Positions 8,547 to 16,739 of a DNA stretch of 64,000 nt are shown in pieces. Where the stretch lies: contig NZ_CAJGBF010000002.1 of NCBI RefSeq assembly GCF_904424705.1, forward strand, positions 62,001-126,000, given 5' to 3'. The position numbers and the translations under genes are program-made. Each line of letters starts with the position of its first letter. Position 1 is the stretch's first letter. The notes under the pieces are model-generated. The model had not been told where the DNA came from and made no database searches. It saw nothing but the letters and a program-made list of their open reading frames with translations. The DNA is from Rossellomorea arthrocnemi (GTDB lineage Bacteria > Bacillota > Bacilli > Bacillales > Bacillaceae_B).

Positions 8547-9803
8547 CTATTTGTCAATTTTATCCTCTATACGACCCTTACGATGGTTCAGATTCCCTAA
8601 TTGGGTGGCTTGTTTTTTGTTCGTATCCCCCGTATTTTCAATCAGGGTCAAAAGCTGATCGCATATCTCTAAAGCACGCTGCAAATTCTTTGTTTTGTGC
8701 TCATACAATTTAGCCAATTCCAGTAATGCAGATTTCCTTATTGAAACTGGTGCTTCTTCTTGGATGCCCTCCCACAATTCAATCGCCTTCTCTACCTGCT
8801 TCTCTCTTTTATACTGAAGAGCAAGCTGGTGTATTGCTTCATAGTTTGGTTGTTCATTGTCTTTAATGATTTCCTCGTAGCGTTCCTTGGCGATATTCCT
8901 ATTACCTGTGTATTCCAACCATCTGCCGACTTCGAACCGTTCCTGTCCGGTTGCGCGCTCATGAACGTTCAACAGTTGGAACGTCAAGTGAGTATAGAGG
9001 GTTATGAGGGATAAAATATCCAATTCGTTATGGGACATAACCTTGAGGACACCCTCTGGATCTTTACGATCGATGTAATCGAAATAAATCATCGGTGCCA
9101 GATAGCCAGGCACATCATCGACTCTATTAAATCCAAGGATGTTTCGTTCTACGTTAATCAGCTTCACGGATTCCAGTTTGTGCTTAAAAAGTCTTCTGGA
9201 ACCATGGTAAAGATCGAAATGGCCAAAGTCAGGAAGTTTCGGTACATGATCTTTAATAAGGGTGTGCCTTGTCTTAACCTGTGGCCAATCAAAGGCTTTA
9301 CCATTGTAGGTAACAAGGGTATTATAGTCCACTTTACGTAAGAAGCTGTGATATAACGGGATTTCATTCCCAGGCTGAGGTAGGAAGTGTTGTGTCACGA
9401 TCACTTCTTTATCCGTCACCCTTCCATGGCCGAGAAGAAAAATCGTATTACCTACTCCCCCACCGAGTCCGGTTGTTTCCGTATCGAAAAAAAACATTTC
9501 GTCATGACTGAGCCCTTTAGAAGACAGGGGGTGATCTCCTGTAAATCCCTGCCAGGCATCGACTGCTTTAATAAAATCCTTAAATGTATAATCCCCATGC
9601 TTATAATCAATGGAATAGCGCTTTTCCTTTACAATACAGAAATCCTCATCAATGAAATACAACGTAGATCCATTTTCTTTCCATACATCCAGAAATGGAA
9701 GATCCGCCGTATCCTCCACAAATGGCTGTTCTGTCGTAGTATCTATATTCTCTTCCCGGATAATATGCTTTTTCATTCTCGTTAATTTATTTTTCAGAGA
9801 CAT
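8547..9803 (-). CDS. mrfB: Mitomycin repair exonuclease MrfB
   Basis: 418 aa, B. subtilis YprB. The RNase H-like (DnaQ-type) 3'-5' exonuclease domain has its first acidic pair at D107 and E109 in FFFDTETTGLGGG; later acidic motifs lie in TYNGKAFDWPQ and NELDILSLI. The C-terminal 120 residues look like TPR helices (NYEAIHQLALQYKREKQVEKAI). Published work on B. subtilis shows MrfA and MrfB excise mitomycin C adducts and some other lesions independently of UvrABC. It is only 18 bases downstream of mrfA, so the two form an operon. SD GGAGG precedes the ATG. Confidence 0.93.
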   Translation of the reverse strand: MSLKNKLTRMKKHIIREENIDTTTEQPFVEDTADLPFLDVWKENGSTLYFIDEDFCIVKEKRYSIDYKHGDYTFKDFIKAVDAWQGFTGDHPLSSKGLSHDEMFFFDTETTGLGGGVGNTIFLLGHGRVTDKEVIVTQHFLPQPGNEIPLYHSFLRKVDYNTLVTYNGKAFDWPQVKTRHTLIKDHVPKLPDFGHFDLYHGSRRLFKHKLESVKLINVERNILGFNRVDDVPGYLAPMIYFDYIDRKDPEGVLKVMSHNELDILSLITLYTHLTFQLLNVHERATGQERFEVGRWLEYTGNRNIAKERYEEIIKDNEQPNYEAIHQLALQYKREKQVEKAIELWEGIQEEAPVSIRKSALLELAKLYEHKTKNLQRALEICDQLLTLIENTGDTNKKQATQLGNLNHRKGRIEDKIDK

Positions 9804-9821
9804 GTTTGTATCCTCCTTCCA

Positions 9822-12086
9822 TCATTGAAGGAAAAGATGAAGAAGCTTTAATGAATCAAATTTGGCTGTGTCAAGTGAATGCTCCATTCCAATACAGGAC
9901 GGGCAGCCGCTTTGACAGGGACATCGTTCAATCATGGAAGATGTCTCAAGGAGAATCTTCTCGATTTGTTCATACACTTTTTCACTTAGCCCGATTCCGC
10001 CCGGGTAGCGGTCGTATATAAAGATGGTCGGTTGTTCATTATGGGCTGCCTTAATTTGGGGCACAACGAAAATATCGCTCGGATCACACATGACAAATAA
10101 TGGGATGATACATTTCAGGCTTTGGGACACCCCGATAAGCCCCTCTTCAAGACGTTCCTGACTGAAAGTGGCAGAATCCTTTAATGAAATCCAACTTGAG
10201 CTCGTGTGCAGCTCCTCTTCTGGAAGGTGAATTGGTCCTGATCCGATATTTTCATGGGTATCAAATTTAATCTTCTTAAAAATGGTTGCCATGGCTTGAA
10301 CGGTTACATCCCCATACGCTACATCGAATATTTCTGATTCCCGTATTTTGTCTGTTTCCAGTACTCTTAGTTGTACAGCGAGATTGGCGTCCGTAAAGTA
10401 ATCCACATCTACCTCGCGTACGAATGCCTTCTTTTCTTCCCAGTCCAGTTTCTCTACTTGAAACTGAACACCCTGATGTAGATAAATGGCTTCATCATGC
10501 AATAAGGTCATAGCAGAAAAACGATCCATTTCTCCGATCACTTTCACAGATGAAATATCCGTTTGATCAATGATGATGACATTTTCCTGAGAAGCAGATC
10601 GAAGGCTGATGTTATGTGCCGGAAATACATCATTCATCCAGTACCACTTATCACCGTTTTTATGGACGACCCGCTCTTCTACGAGAAACTCCAATATATC
10701 TTCAATCTCATGTTCTCCAAATTGTTCGCCTTCTCTGAAGGGCAGCTCATATGCTGCGCATTTGATATGATCAACAAGGATGATTAAATTATCGGGATTG
10801 ATCCTTGCCGTTTCAGGTGTTTGCTCGAAGAAATAATCCGGGTGCTCAATGATGAATTGATCCAACGGACTGGAGCTTGCCACCATTATGACGAGTGACT
10901 CTCCATGTCTTCTTCCCGCTCTTCCTGCCTGCTGCCATGCGCTTGCGATCGTCCCAGGATATCCCGTCATGATGCAAACTTGCAATTGGCCGATGTCGAC
11001 ACCTAATTCAAGGGCATTTGTACTTACCACCCCATATATTTCCCCTTTCCTCAAACCTTTTTCAATCTCTCTGCGCTGGGTTGGAAGATATCCTCCACGG
11101 TAGCCCCTGATAGATTTCGCCCCTAATTGACTTTTCACCAATTCTTGTAGATACGTAAGAATGATTTCCACACGCACTCTACTTCTCGCGAATATGATGG
11201 TTTGTATTTTATTCTTCAAGAGTTCGCCAGCGATCCTTCTCACTTCGAGAGTGGCGCTTCGACGAATATTAAGCGGTTTATTGACGATAGGGGGATTATA
11301 AAAAACGAAGTGTTTCCTTGCACTGGGTGCCCCGTTGTTATCGATTAAATTCATTTCAGAACCGGTTAAATGCTCTGCCAGTTCTTTTGGGTTGGCGATT
11401 GTTGCCGACGTACAGATGAATACCGGTGAAGCACCGTAAAATTCACAAATTCGCTTCAATCTTCTTATCACATTGCTGACATGGGATCCGAATACCCCTC
11501 TGTATATATGAAGTTCATCAATGATGACGTATTTAAGATTTTCAAATAGGGACACCCATTTAGTATGATGCGGAAGAATCGCTGAATGCAGCATATCGGG
11601 GTTTGTTATGACGATATGCCCGGCTTTCCTCACCTTTTGACGGATATTTGCAGAAGTGTCCCCGTCATATGTATAGCTATTAATGGAAACCTCAGCCTCA
11701 GTGATGATTTCGTTCAGCTCACTCTTCTGATCCTGGGCAAGGGCCTTGGTAGGGAAAATGTATAGGGCCCGTGACTCCGGTTTGTCCATGATGGTTTGCA
11801 GCACGGGGAGATTATAACAAAGCGTCTTCCCTGACGCGGTTGGGGTGACGGCTGTAAAACTATAACCCTTCATTGCCAGCTGAAACGCTGAATTTTGATG
11901 GGTATAAAGCTTTTCCACCCCTCTTTTGTGTAATGCTTTCCGAATTCTATTATCTAATTCATTTGGCATATCTACCAATTGTGGCGGTTTTTCATCAATG
12001 GTATGCCAATGAACAATCTGTTTATTGAAGTCTTCATCTTTCTTAAAATGTTCCATCAACTGTTGAAGGTTGTTTTTCATAAACAT
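9822..12086 (-). CDS. mrfA: Mitomycin repair helicase MrfA
   Basis: 754 aa from the ATG at 12086, which is spaced 6 bases from GAGGTG; a GTG three codons upstream lies within that SD. It is a DEAD/DEAH-box helicase with Walker A TPTASGKT (about 81-88), DELH, and QAGRAGRR as motif VI. The C-terminal DUF1998 region carries four cysteines in CPCQSGCPSC (about 722-731), needed for metal binding in B. subtilis MrfA. It acts with MrfB in mitomycin adduct repair on DNA in the cytoplasm. Length and order match B. subtilis yprA. Confidence 0.94.
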   Translation of the reverse strand: MFMKNNLQQLMEHFKKDEDFNKQIVHWHTIDEKPPQLVDMPNELDNRIRKALHKRGVEKLYTHQNSAFQLAMKGYSFTAVTPTASGKTLCYNLPVLQTIMDKPESRALYIFPTKALAQDQKSELNEIITEAEVSINSYTYDGDTSANIRQKVRKAGHIVITNPDMLHSAILPHHTKWVSLFENLKYVIIDELHIYRGVFGSHVSNVIRRLKRICEFYGASPVFICTSATIANPKELAEHLTGSEMNLIDNNGAPSARKHFVFYNPPIVNKPLNIRRSATLEVRRIAGELLKNKIQTIIFARSRVRVEIILTYLQELVKSQLGAKSIRGYRGGYLPTQRREIEKGLRKGEIYGVVSTNALELGVDIGQLQVCIMTGYPGTIASAWQQAGRAGRRHGESLVIMVASSSPLDQFIIEHPDYFFEQTPETARINPDNLIILVDHIKCAAYELPFREGEQFGEHEIEDILEFLVEERVVHKNGDKWYWMNDVFPAHNISLRSASQENVIIIDQTDISSVKVIGEMDRFSAMTLLHDEAIYLHQGVQFQVEKLDWEEKKAFVREVDVDYFTDANLAVQLRVLETDKIRESEIFDVAYGDVTVQAMATIFKKIKFDTHENIGSGPIHLPEEELHTSSSWISLKDSATFSQERLEEGLIGVSQSLKCIIPLFVMCDPSDIFVVPQIKAAHNEQPTIFIYDRYPGGIGLSEKVYEQIEKILLETSSMIERCPCQSGCPSCIGMEHSLDTAKFDSLKLLHLFLQ

Positions 12087-12281
12087 ATCTATCACCTCTC
12101 TTACTCATTTTACCGAATCTATGTTCGAAACTAAAGTAAAATTCGCACCTTTCCATATTCATCCTTATTTAGGTTCTTTTCTCTAAGTGAGTTTTTTGGA
12201 AACGCAGGATATGCCAATGCTCTGTCTATCAAAATGTGAAACCCTCCTTCCTTTTTATCCCTGGATGCATAGGACATATGC

Positions 12282-12308
12282 ACATATTCATCTCTGAAAC
12301 ATACCCTA
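12282..12308 (+). promoter_or_regulatory. Sigma-K-like promoter of the Hsp20 gene
   Basis: AC, then 16 bases, then CATACCCTA, a full match to AC-N16/17-CATANNNTA. It lies about 33 bases upstream of the Hsp20 start codon. Confidence 0.65.
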
Positions 12309-12341
12309 GTATGAATACGTTTGCCTGAAAGGAGAATACCC

Positions 12342-12791
12342 ATGTCGAAGGATTCAAACAAAAATGGTTTTGGTGATCTGATGCATTCTATGAATGAGTT
12401 CTTTCACGAAAGACCGATGAAAGGAATGCTACAAAGTATCGATGATTTCTTCACATCCTCTGCTAACCCTTTTGGTTCATTCCCGGTCGAAATGACTGAA
12501 ACCGAAGATCATTATGTCGTCACTGCAGAACTTCCCGGTGTAAATAAAGAGCAAATAAAGCTCGATGTATTCCCTCAGTACATCACGATTTCAGTGACCA
12601 ATAAGGAAATATACTCTGAAGAAAATGAACAACGCCAAACAATAAGAAGGAAACAATCCATGGGAAAAAGCAGTAGAACCGTTCCCTTTCCAAGGGTTGT
12701 AAAGGAAAAGGATGTAAAAGCTTCATATAAAAATGGTTTACTTACAGTGAAAGTGAACAAGGAGTCAGGGAACCGTATACAAATAGAATAA
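12342..12791 (+). CDS. Hsp20 / alpha-crystallin family protein, probably spore-coat associated
   Basis: 149 aa starting MSKDSNKNG at the ATG with AAAGGAG 7 bases upstream. The alpha-crystallin domain covers about residues 45-142, with the conserved AELPGVNKEQIKLDV and the late YKNGLLTVKV strand. The family holds unfolding proteins or forms structural assemblies. The predicted sigma-K promoter (12282-12308) and the neighbouring coat genes suggest a role in the spore coat like that of CotM or CotP of B. subtilis, rather than a heat-shock role; this is inference. It is divergent from mrfA. A strong terminator follows. Confidence 0.88.
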   Translation: MSKDSNKNGFGDLMHSMNEFFHERPMKGMLQSIDDFFTSSANPFGSFPVEMTETEDHYVVTAELPGVNKEQIKLDVFPQYITISVTNKEIYSEENEQRQTIRRKQSMGKSSRTVPFPRVVKEKDVKASYKNGLLTVKVNKESGNRIQIE

Positions 12792-12793
12792 TT

Positions 12794-12830
12794 GAAAAAG
12801 GAGCTGAGGAATCTGCAGCTCCTTTTTCGT
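12794..12830. terminator. Bidirectional terminator, Hsp20 gene / yppG
   Basis: AAAAAGGAGCTG and CAGCTCCTTTTT flank a 9-base loop. T-runs on both strands let it end both the plus-strand Hsp20 gene and the minus-strand yppG. Confidence 0.88.
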
Positions 12831-13328
12831 TTAAAATTTGAATATTCCACCTAAACCTTTTACTAAAGAAGATACTTGATTAACGGCACCCATCATTTGT
12901 CCTGTAGTATTCATCATTTTGTTAAAATCCAACGAGCCGTCTTGTGACTTAAAGGAGTTCATGATTCCGCTTACCCCTCCTGAAGAGGGTTTTGCCATAA
13001 AAGATGCTTTCGGATAAGGATTAGCGTAGTTTTGTTGTTCCATTGCCTTCGTTTGATAAGGATTGTATTCTTTCTGCTGAAGAGGATTTTCAAAATATGG
13101 ATTCATCTGCTGTGGCTGATTCATCTGCTGATATTGGTTCATCTGACTCCCGGCGCCGGAATAAGTGCCATCCGGCTGTGGTAAGTAATTGGGTTGATAA
13201 GGTCCATAATTCGGCGGTCTCATCCCTTGTATGGGATAGTTCATTATCGGCCCCATATTCCCAGGCTGAGAAGGATAATACGGAAATGGGTGATATCGCA
13301 TCTGTCTCGAATAAGATGAAAAATTCAT
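12831..13328 (-). CDS. yppG: YppG-like spore coat protein
   Basis: 165 aa. The first two thirds are low-complexity, rich in Pro, Tyr, Asn, Gln, Met and Gly (for example NQYQQMNQPQQMNPYFENP); the conserved C-terminal part (about 118-165) is SGIMNSFKSQDGSLDFNKMM and then VNQVSSLVKGLGGIFKF, as in YppG-like proteins. A sigma-K-like promoter lies upstream (13359-13386). Such proteins are reported or predicted as spore coat components; no enzyme motif is present. Position next to mrfA and yppF matches B. subtilis. The low-complexity part is likely to vary quickly between strains. Confidence 0.85.
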   Translation of the reverse strand: MNFSSYSRQMRYHPFPYYPSQPGNMGPIMNYPIQGMRPPNYGPYQPNYLPQPDGTYSGAGSQMNQYQQMNQPQQMNPYFENPLQQKEYNPYQTKAMEQQNYANPYPKASFMAKPSSGGVSGIMNSFKSQDGSLDFNKMMNTTGQMMGAVNQVSSLVKGLGGIFKF

Positions 13329-13358
13329 ACTTAGCCCCCCTACTTTTAGTGGTTACTA

Positions 13359-13386
13359 TACTTTATGTATCAACGGAAATAATGGT
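13359..13386 (-). promoter_or_regulatory. Sigma-K-like promoter of yppG
   Basis: On the minus strand AC, 17 bases, CATAAAGTA, matching AC-N16/17-CATANNNTA, about 30 bases before the yppG start. Confidence 0.65.
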
Positions 13387-13541
13387 GAAAGAACCCATAA
13401 AGATCTTTCGACAATCTTTAAGAAGAATGTCGGAAGTTACACTATTCTTACAACTTAAAGAAAGGGTTTTCTATGATAGGATAATTGTAGATGCGAAGCT
13501 ATCATCATTCATATGAAATATAAGTATTGGGAGGAATCGAG

Positions 13542-13724
13542 ATGGACCTTAACGAATTGCTGAAAAGATATGAAAGCAGTAAACAGTATCAAGCAACCGA
13601 TCAACAAGAACTTCTTACACTGGCCAAAAAACTTTATATTTCTAATGAGATTTCTTTTCACCACTATAAAGAGTTAGCGAAGCAAATCAGTACTGTAGAA
13701 GAAAATGCCATTTCAACTCCATAA
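13542..13724 (+). CDS. yppF: YppF-like small protein
   Basis: 60 aa starting MDLNELLKRYESSKQY at the ATG with GGGAGGA upstream; a start five codons earlier would lie inside the SD. It is short, all-helical in appearance and acidic/basic mixed, matching YppF-like proteins in length and place (between yppG and yppE). Function unknown. The following hairpin at 13726-13757 ends it. Confidence 0.82.
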   Translation: MDLNELLKRYESSKQYQATDQQELLTLAKKLYISNEISFHHYKELAKQISTVEENAISTP

Positions 13725-13725
13725 G

Positions 13726-13757
13726 AAAGAGGCTGCCCTGTGGCAGCCTCTTATTTT
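13726..13757. terminator. Terminator between yppF and yppE
   Basis: AAGAGGCTGCC-CTGT-GGCAGCCTCTT followed by ATTTTT on the plus strand. It also lies at the 3' end of the convergent yppE gene and may serve both. Confidence 0.9.
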
Positions 13758-14107
13758 TCATTCAGTTCATCGAGCTGTGTACCGAGAACGTATGAGACAG
13801 ATTGGTAATGACTGATGAACCGGTTATAGCTGGACTCAGGAAAAAAGCAGTGTACCGATAACATTTCAATATTGTCGAAAGTATTTACGATCTGAGGTAG
13901 ATGAAGGTGCTTGGGCTTGGATTCTTTTATCCAGTTCAGGGACCATTCTTTCCATCGATCATTCTTCTCTTTCACTTCATCTGCAAAAGGCTTAACTTCA
14001 GTATAAAAATCTCCTTTTTCACCTGACTCGCGCCTGCTTTTGTATTCATTCATCATTTTCTCGACCAATACGAGAAGCTCTCCCGTTACCTGATTCAATT
14101 CCTTCAA
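13751..14107 (-). CDS. yppE: YppE family protein (DUF1798)
   Basis: 118 aa when started at the TTG at 14107, which has GGAGGG 6 bases upstream. An in-frame ATG 45 bases earlier gives an unlikely hydrophobic leader (LLLFFSIYLHGG) and lacks an SD. The protein is helical, with a conserved tail GTQLDELNEK; YppE of B. subtilis is a four-helix bundle of unknown function and similar length. It lies between yppF and the yppD-like gene. Confidence 0.85.
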   Translation of the reverse strand: MKELNQVTGELLVLVEKMMNEYKSRRESGEKGDFYTEVKPFADEVKEKNDRWKEWSLNWIKESKPKHLHLPQIVNTFDNIEMLSVHCFFPESSYNRFISHYQSVSYVLGTQLDELNEK

Positions 14108-14177
14108 AAAAAGCCCTCCATGCAAGTATATAGAAAAAAATAAAAGTAGCACAATGCTACTTTCTTATAAAGTCAGT

Positions 14178-14432
14178 TTAAGACGTCTTAAAGGATAATT
14201 CAAGTTTTTGTAAGACATAGGACTTTTCCCTGTTATTCATAACGACCGTTTTTAAGCCTGTGTTTCTTTCTATAGAACTTAATTGGCTGTCCATTTTCTG
14301 TATCTTATTCGATAGTGTATTCAACCCTTCTTGCTCTTCAGCTGAGATTCGATCATGAAGGCTTTGTTCCAATTGATTGAGGCTTTCTTCGATTTCAGCC
14401 AACTTTAACATGATATCTTGTTTTGGAAGCAT
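14178..14432 (-). CDS. YppD-like small coiled-coil protein
   Basis: 84 aa starting MLPKQDIMLKL at the ATG preceded by GGGAGGA. Longer in-frame upstream sequence up to 14723 overlaps the opposite-strand sspM gene and has no SD, so it is not used. Heptad-like helices (LAEIEESLNQLEQSLHDRI and LSNKIQKMDSQLSSIERN) suggest a coiled coil. Its place matches yppD in B. subtilis, though sequence identity is not confirmed. Function unknown. Confidence 0.72.
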   Translation of the reverse strand: MLPKQDIMLKLAEIEESLNQLEQSLHDRISAEEQEGLNTLSNKIQKMDSQLSSIERNTGLKTVVMNNREKSYVLQKLELSFKTS

Positions 14433-14574
14433 GTGAATCCTCCCACCTTTTTTTTGGATTAATACAGTAATTCTCCTCTTTTTTCCCTTTCCCTTCACCC
14501 CTGACAAAACTAGAAGCGTTTCGCCAAAGAAAGTGCAAAAAGGACATTCACAAAATGATGTTTCGACAGCTCCT

Positions 14575-14601
14575 GAATAAAAGGTACAAAAACTCAAAAT
14601 A
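14575..14601 (+). promoter_or_regulatory. Sigma-G-like promoter of sspM
   Basis: GAATA, then 15 bases, then CAAAATA, close to the forespore sigma-F/G pattern (-35 GNATR, -10 CATAMTA), about 22 bases upstream of the sspM start. Confidence 0.5.
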
Positions 14602-14623
14602 CTATGGGTGGAGGTGTGAATCA

Positions 14624-14725
14624 ATGAAAAATCCAAAAAACAAACAACCCAAACAACAACCAGCAGAAACAAAAGCATCCAAAGGCAACCCAAAACTAGA
14701 AGGCGAAAACAGACCTTCAACATAA
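14624..14725 (+). CDS. sspM: Small acid-soluble spore protein SspM
   Basis: 33 aa, very basic and hydrophilic: starts MKNPKNKQPKQQPAE and ends LEGENRPST, close to the GGPNRPST end of B. subtilis SspM (34 aa). GGAGGTG lies 7 bases before the ATG, and a sigma-G-like promoter lies upstream, fitting forespore expression. It is a minor SASP of the spore core; no DNA-binding alpha/beta-type motif is present. The family A repeat copy starts 5 bases after its stop codon and may act as its 3' end. Confidence 0.85.
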   Translation: MKNPKNKQPKQQPAETKASKGNPKLEGENRPST

Positions 14726-14730
14726 CAAAG

Positions 14731-14836
14731 CGGAGGCGGCTCGATCAGACCCGACAAGCATAAGACGAACCTCCCGGAAAGGCGCTCTTTGCCTTTTTGG
14801 GTGGTTTGACTTATGACCTCGAGGGTCTAAGTCATG
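14731..14836. repeat. Structured intergenic repeat, family A, copy 3
   Basis: Same orientation as the two copies at the left window edge. AGACCC pairs with GGGTCT, CATAAG with CTTATG, AACC-T-CCC with GGG-T-GGTT, and AAAGGC with GCCTTT. The AACCTCCC arm differs from both other copies yet still pairs. It lies between the convergent sspM and yppC genes. Confidence 0.85.
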
Positions 14837-14849
14837 CCCATTTTCAGTA

Positions 14850-14893
14850 TATGATTAAGAAGAGGCAAACATTTTCAAAATGTTCGCCTCTTC
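14850..14893. terminator. Terminator hairpin overlapping the yppC 3' end
   Basis: AAGAAGAGGC...AACATTTT and AAAATGTT...GCCTCTTCTT pair almost perfectly. The right arm includes the last codons and stop of the minus-strand yppC, so it can end both sspM/repeat transcripts and yppC. Confidence 0.75.
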
Positions 14894-15912
14894 TTTGTCT
14901 TTCGCCATGACCACATCCCATTGAGTGCCCCTTTTATGGATGCCAGCTTCTTAAGCTGTTTTTGCTTATGAGAAAACCACTTTGTCATAATGACGTCTTT
15001 AGGGAGTTCCTGATTTCTGTACCAGTCATCCTCAATCGAATTGTCCACAGACCAATCTCTGTGATGATTCCAATTGTGGGAAATCTGATTGTATGCCTGA
15101 TGAAGAATCGGTGTCTTCGTACCAGGCACTTTACGACAAAATGTTTCATAATCCTTTCTGGAACCTGTATGCTCAACTTCTAGAGCAAACTCAAGAAAAA
15201 AACAATGGTAATCCGGGTGAAATAACAGTTCGAATAAAACGTTACCCAACTTGATTCTATTCTGGACTTTTCGAAAACCATGTACACTTGCACCATAAAG
15301 ATCTCCATGTAAAGTCGGGAAAAGTACGGAACTAAAGTGCAGATGATCTTCTATAAAGAAGATTGAGGTACCAAACACTTTTTTCTTGTATACCTCATGT
15401 TCAATAACAGGTCCCTGTATAAGGTGCTGTTCATTTATTATGAGTGACTGCACCAATCGTTTCTCATCCCGTTCCTCCCAAAAACGGTTCCACTCTTCTT
15501 CCATAAAATTCGAAATGTGAAGATCTTGAAACAAATGAAACATTTTCTTCTTATATATCGTCGAATAATGGTAGAGAAGGAGTTGAGGAAAAGCATCTTG
15601 AAAAATGCTCCAATTCGCTCTCTCATAGGTCATAAAAAGAAGATTACATGTCGTCGGACTCAAGAGTTTTGGGAAGATGGCACCCTTAAGATCGGTCATA
15701 TTCCACCCCGCATTGCGGGATACCATAGAAGCCAGAAGGGACCATTTAATTTCAGGATGAAGGAGGAAAAATGTTTGATAAGCAGTCGTTCGCGATATAT
15801 TATCTTGATTGTATCTATTCACCAGTTGAATTACCTCTTTAATCCATTCATTTTCACGTTTAGGTTCAGGTATATAGGGTAAAAAGCGATAAGTATTGCT
15901 GAATTTTTTCAT
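14875..15912 (-). CDS. yppC: YppC family protein (DUF2515)
   Basis: 345 aa from the ATG at 15912; a GTG four codons upstream directly abuts the SD and is less likely. The N-terminal half holds NISRTTAYQTFFLLHPEIKWSLLASMVSRNAGWNMTD-type sequence (about 40-75) conserved in YppC proteins. There are no transmembrane segments. Function unknown. It is divergent from recU with about 115 bases between them, and B. subtilis has yppC in the same place. The C-terminal end is strongly basic (KKRRTF). Confidence 0.87.
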   Translation of the reverse strand: MKKFSNTYRFLPYIPEPKRENEWIKEVIQLVNRYNQDNISRTTAYQTFFLLHPEIKWSLLASMVSRNAGWNMTDLKGAIFPKLLSPTTCNLLFMTYERANWSIFQDAFPQLLLYHYSTIYKKKMFHLFQDLHISNFMEEEWNRFWEERDEKRLVQSLIINEQHLIQGPVIEHEVYKKKVFGTSIFFIEDHLHFSSVLFPTLHGDLYGASVHGFRKVQNRIKLGNVLFELLFHPDYHCFFLEFALEVEHTGSRKDYETFCRKVPGTKTPILHQAYNQISHNWNHHRDWSVDNSIEDDWYRNQELPKDVIMTKWFSHKQKQLKKLASIKGALNGMWSWRKTKKRRTF

Positions 15913-16027
15913 CTCTTTTATCACCCTTTCTCTACTAGTCCTAGAATGAGGAGATTTGTAAACAATTATTCACACAAAATGGATTGGTTTCTGTTATGAT
16001 ATAGATTAGTCTGCGAGGTGAATTACC

Positions 16028-16636
16028 ATGAAATTCCATTATCCGAATGGAAAGAAATATGTGGAAGCAACATTACCCTCAAAAAAAATAAAGTCAAAAC
16101 CGAAACAAATATCGTATAGCAACAGAGGGATGACACTGGAAGAAGATATTAATGAAACTAATCAATATTATTTGACGTTTCAAAAAGCGGTTATTCATAA
16201 AAAACCCACCCCTGTCCAAATTGTGGATGTTCACTATCCAACGAGGAGTGCCGCTGTCATAAAGGAAGCTTACTTTAAGCAGCCGTCAACGACTGATTAC
16301 AACGGGGTCTACAAAGGAAAATATATCGATTTTGAAGCAAAGGAAACCAAAAACAAAACGTCTTTTCCTCTGCAAAACTTTCACGAACACCAAATTCATC
16401 ATATGGAAAACGTCCATAAGCAGGAAGGCATCACATTTGTACTTATACGGTTCTCCGTTTCAGAAGAGGTATTCTTTCTCCCCTATGAAAGTCTGCGGAT
16501 TTTCTGGGACCGCATGGCAGATGGAGGGAGAAAATCAATCAAAAGGGAGGAAATGGAAGAGAACGGCATTTCCATTCCATTAGGACTCCATCCCAGGGTT
16601 GATTATTTAAAAATAGTCCATCAGTTATATTTTTAG
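16028..16636 (+). CDS. recU: Holliday junction resolvase RecU
   Basis: 202 aa, full length. RecU family landmarks: [16 protein letters not shown] (substrate loop), the acidic and lysine active-site residues in the [19 protein letters not shown] stretch (about 95-115), and FHEHQIHHM. The enzyme cuts four-way DNA junctions during recombination and chromosome segregation, as a dimer in the cytoplasm. SD GAGGTG lies 7 bases before the ATG. ponA follows 103 bases downstream, the same recU-ponA operon as in B. subtilis. Confidence 0.96.
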   Translation: MKFHYPNGKKYVEATLPSKKIKSKPKQISYSNRGMTLEEDINETNQYYLTFQKAVIHKKPTPVQIVDVHYPTRSAAVIKEAYFKQPSTTDYNGVYKGKYIDFEAKETKNKTSFPLQNFHEHQIHHMENVHKQEGITFVLIRFSVSEEVFFLPYESLRIFWDRMADGGRKSIKREEMEENGISIPLGLHPRVDYLKIVHQLYF

Positions 16637-16739
16637 TTTAAGAAAAATGAGTTAATCTATATTTTATCTCATTATGAGTAGTATATTTTTAATCTTAGAC
16701 AATACTAAAAACACAGAAGATTGAAAGTGAGGAAACAAT

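Noticed and set aside
12131..12361. Minus-strand open frame of 76 codons overlapping the Hsp20 start
   Set aside because: No SD, no recognisable motif, and it runs through the Hsp20 promoter and the beginning of the Hsp20 gene on the other strand.
14433..14723. Long upstream extension of the yppD-like gene
   Set aside because: It would overlap sspM in antisense, has a hydrophobic nonsense leader, and the internal ATG has a strong SD.
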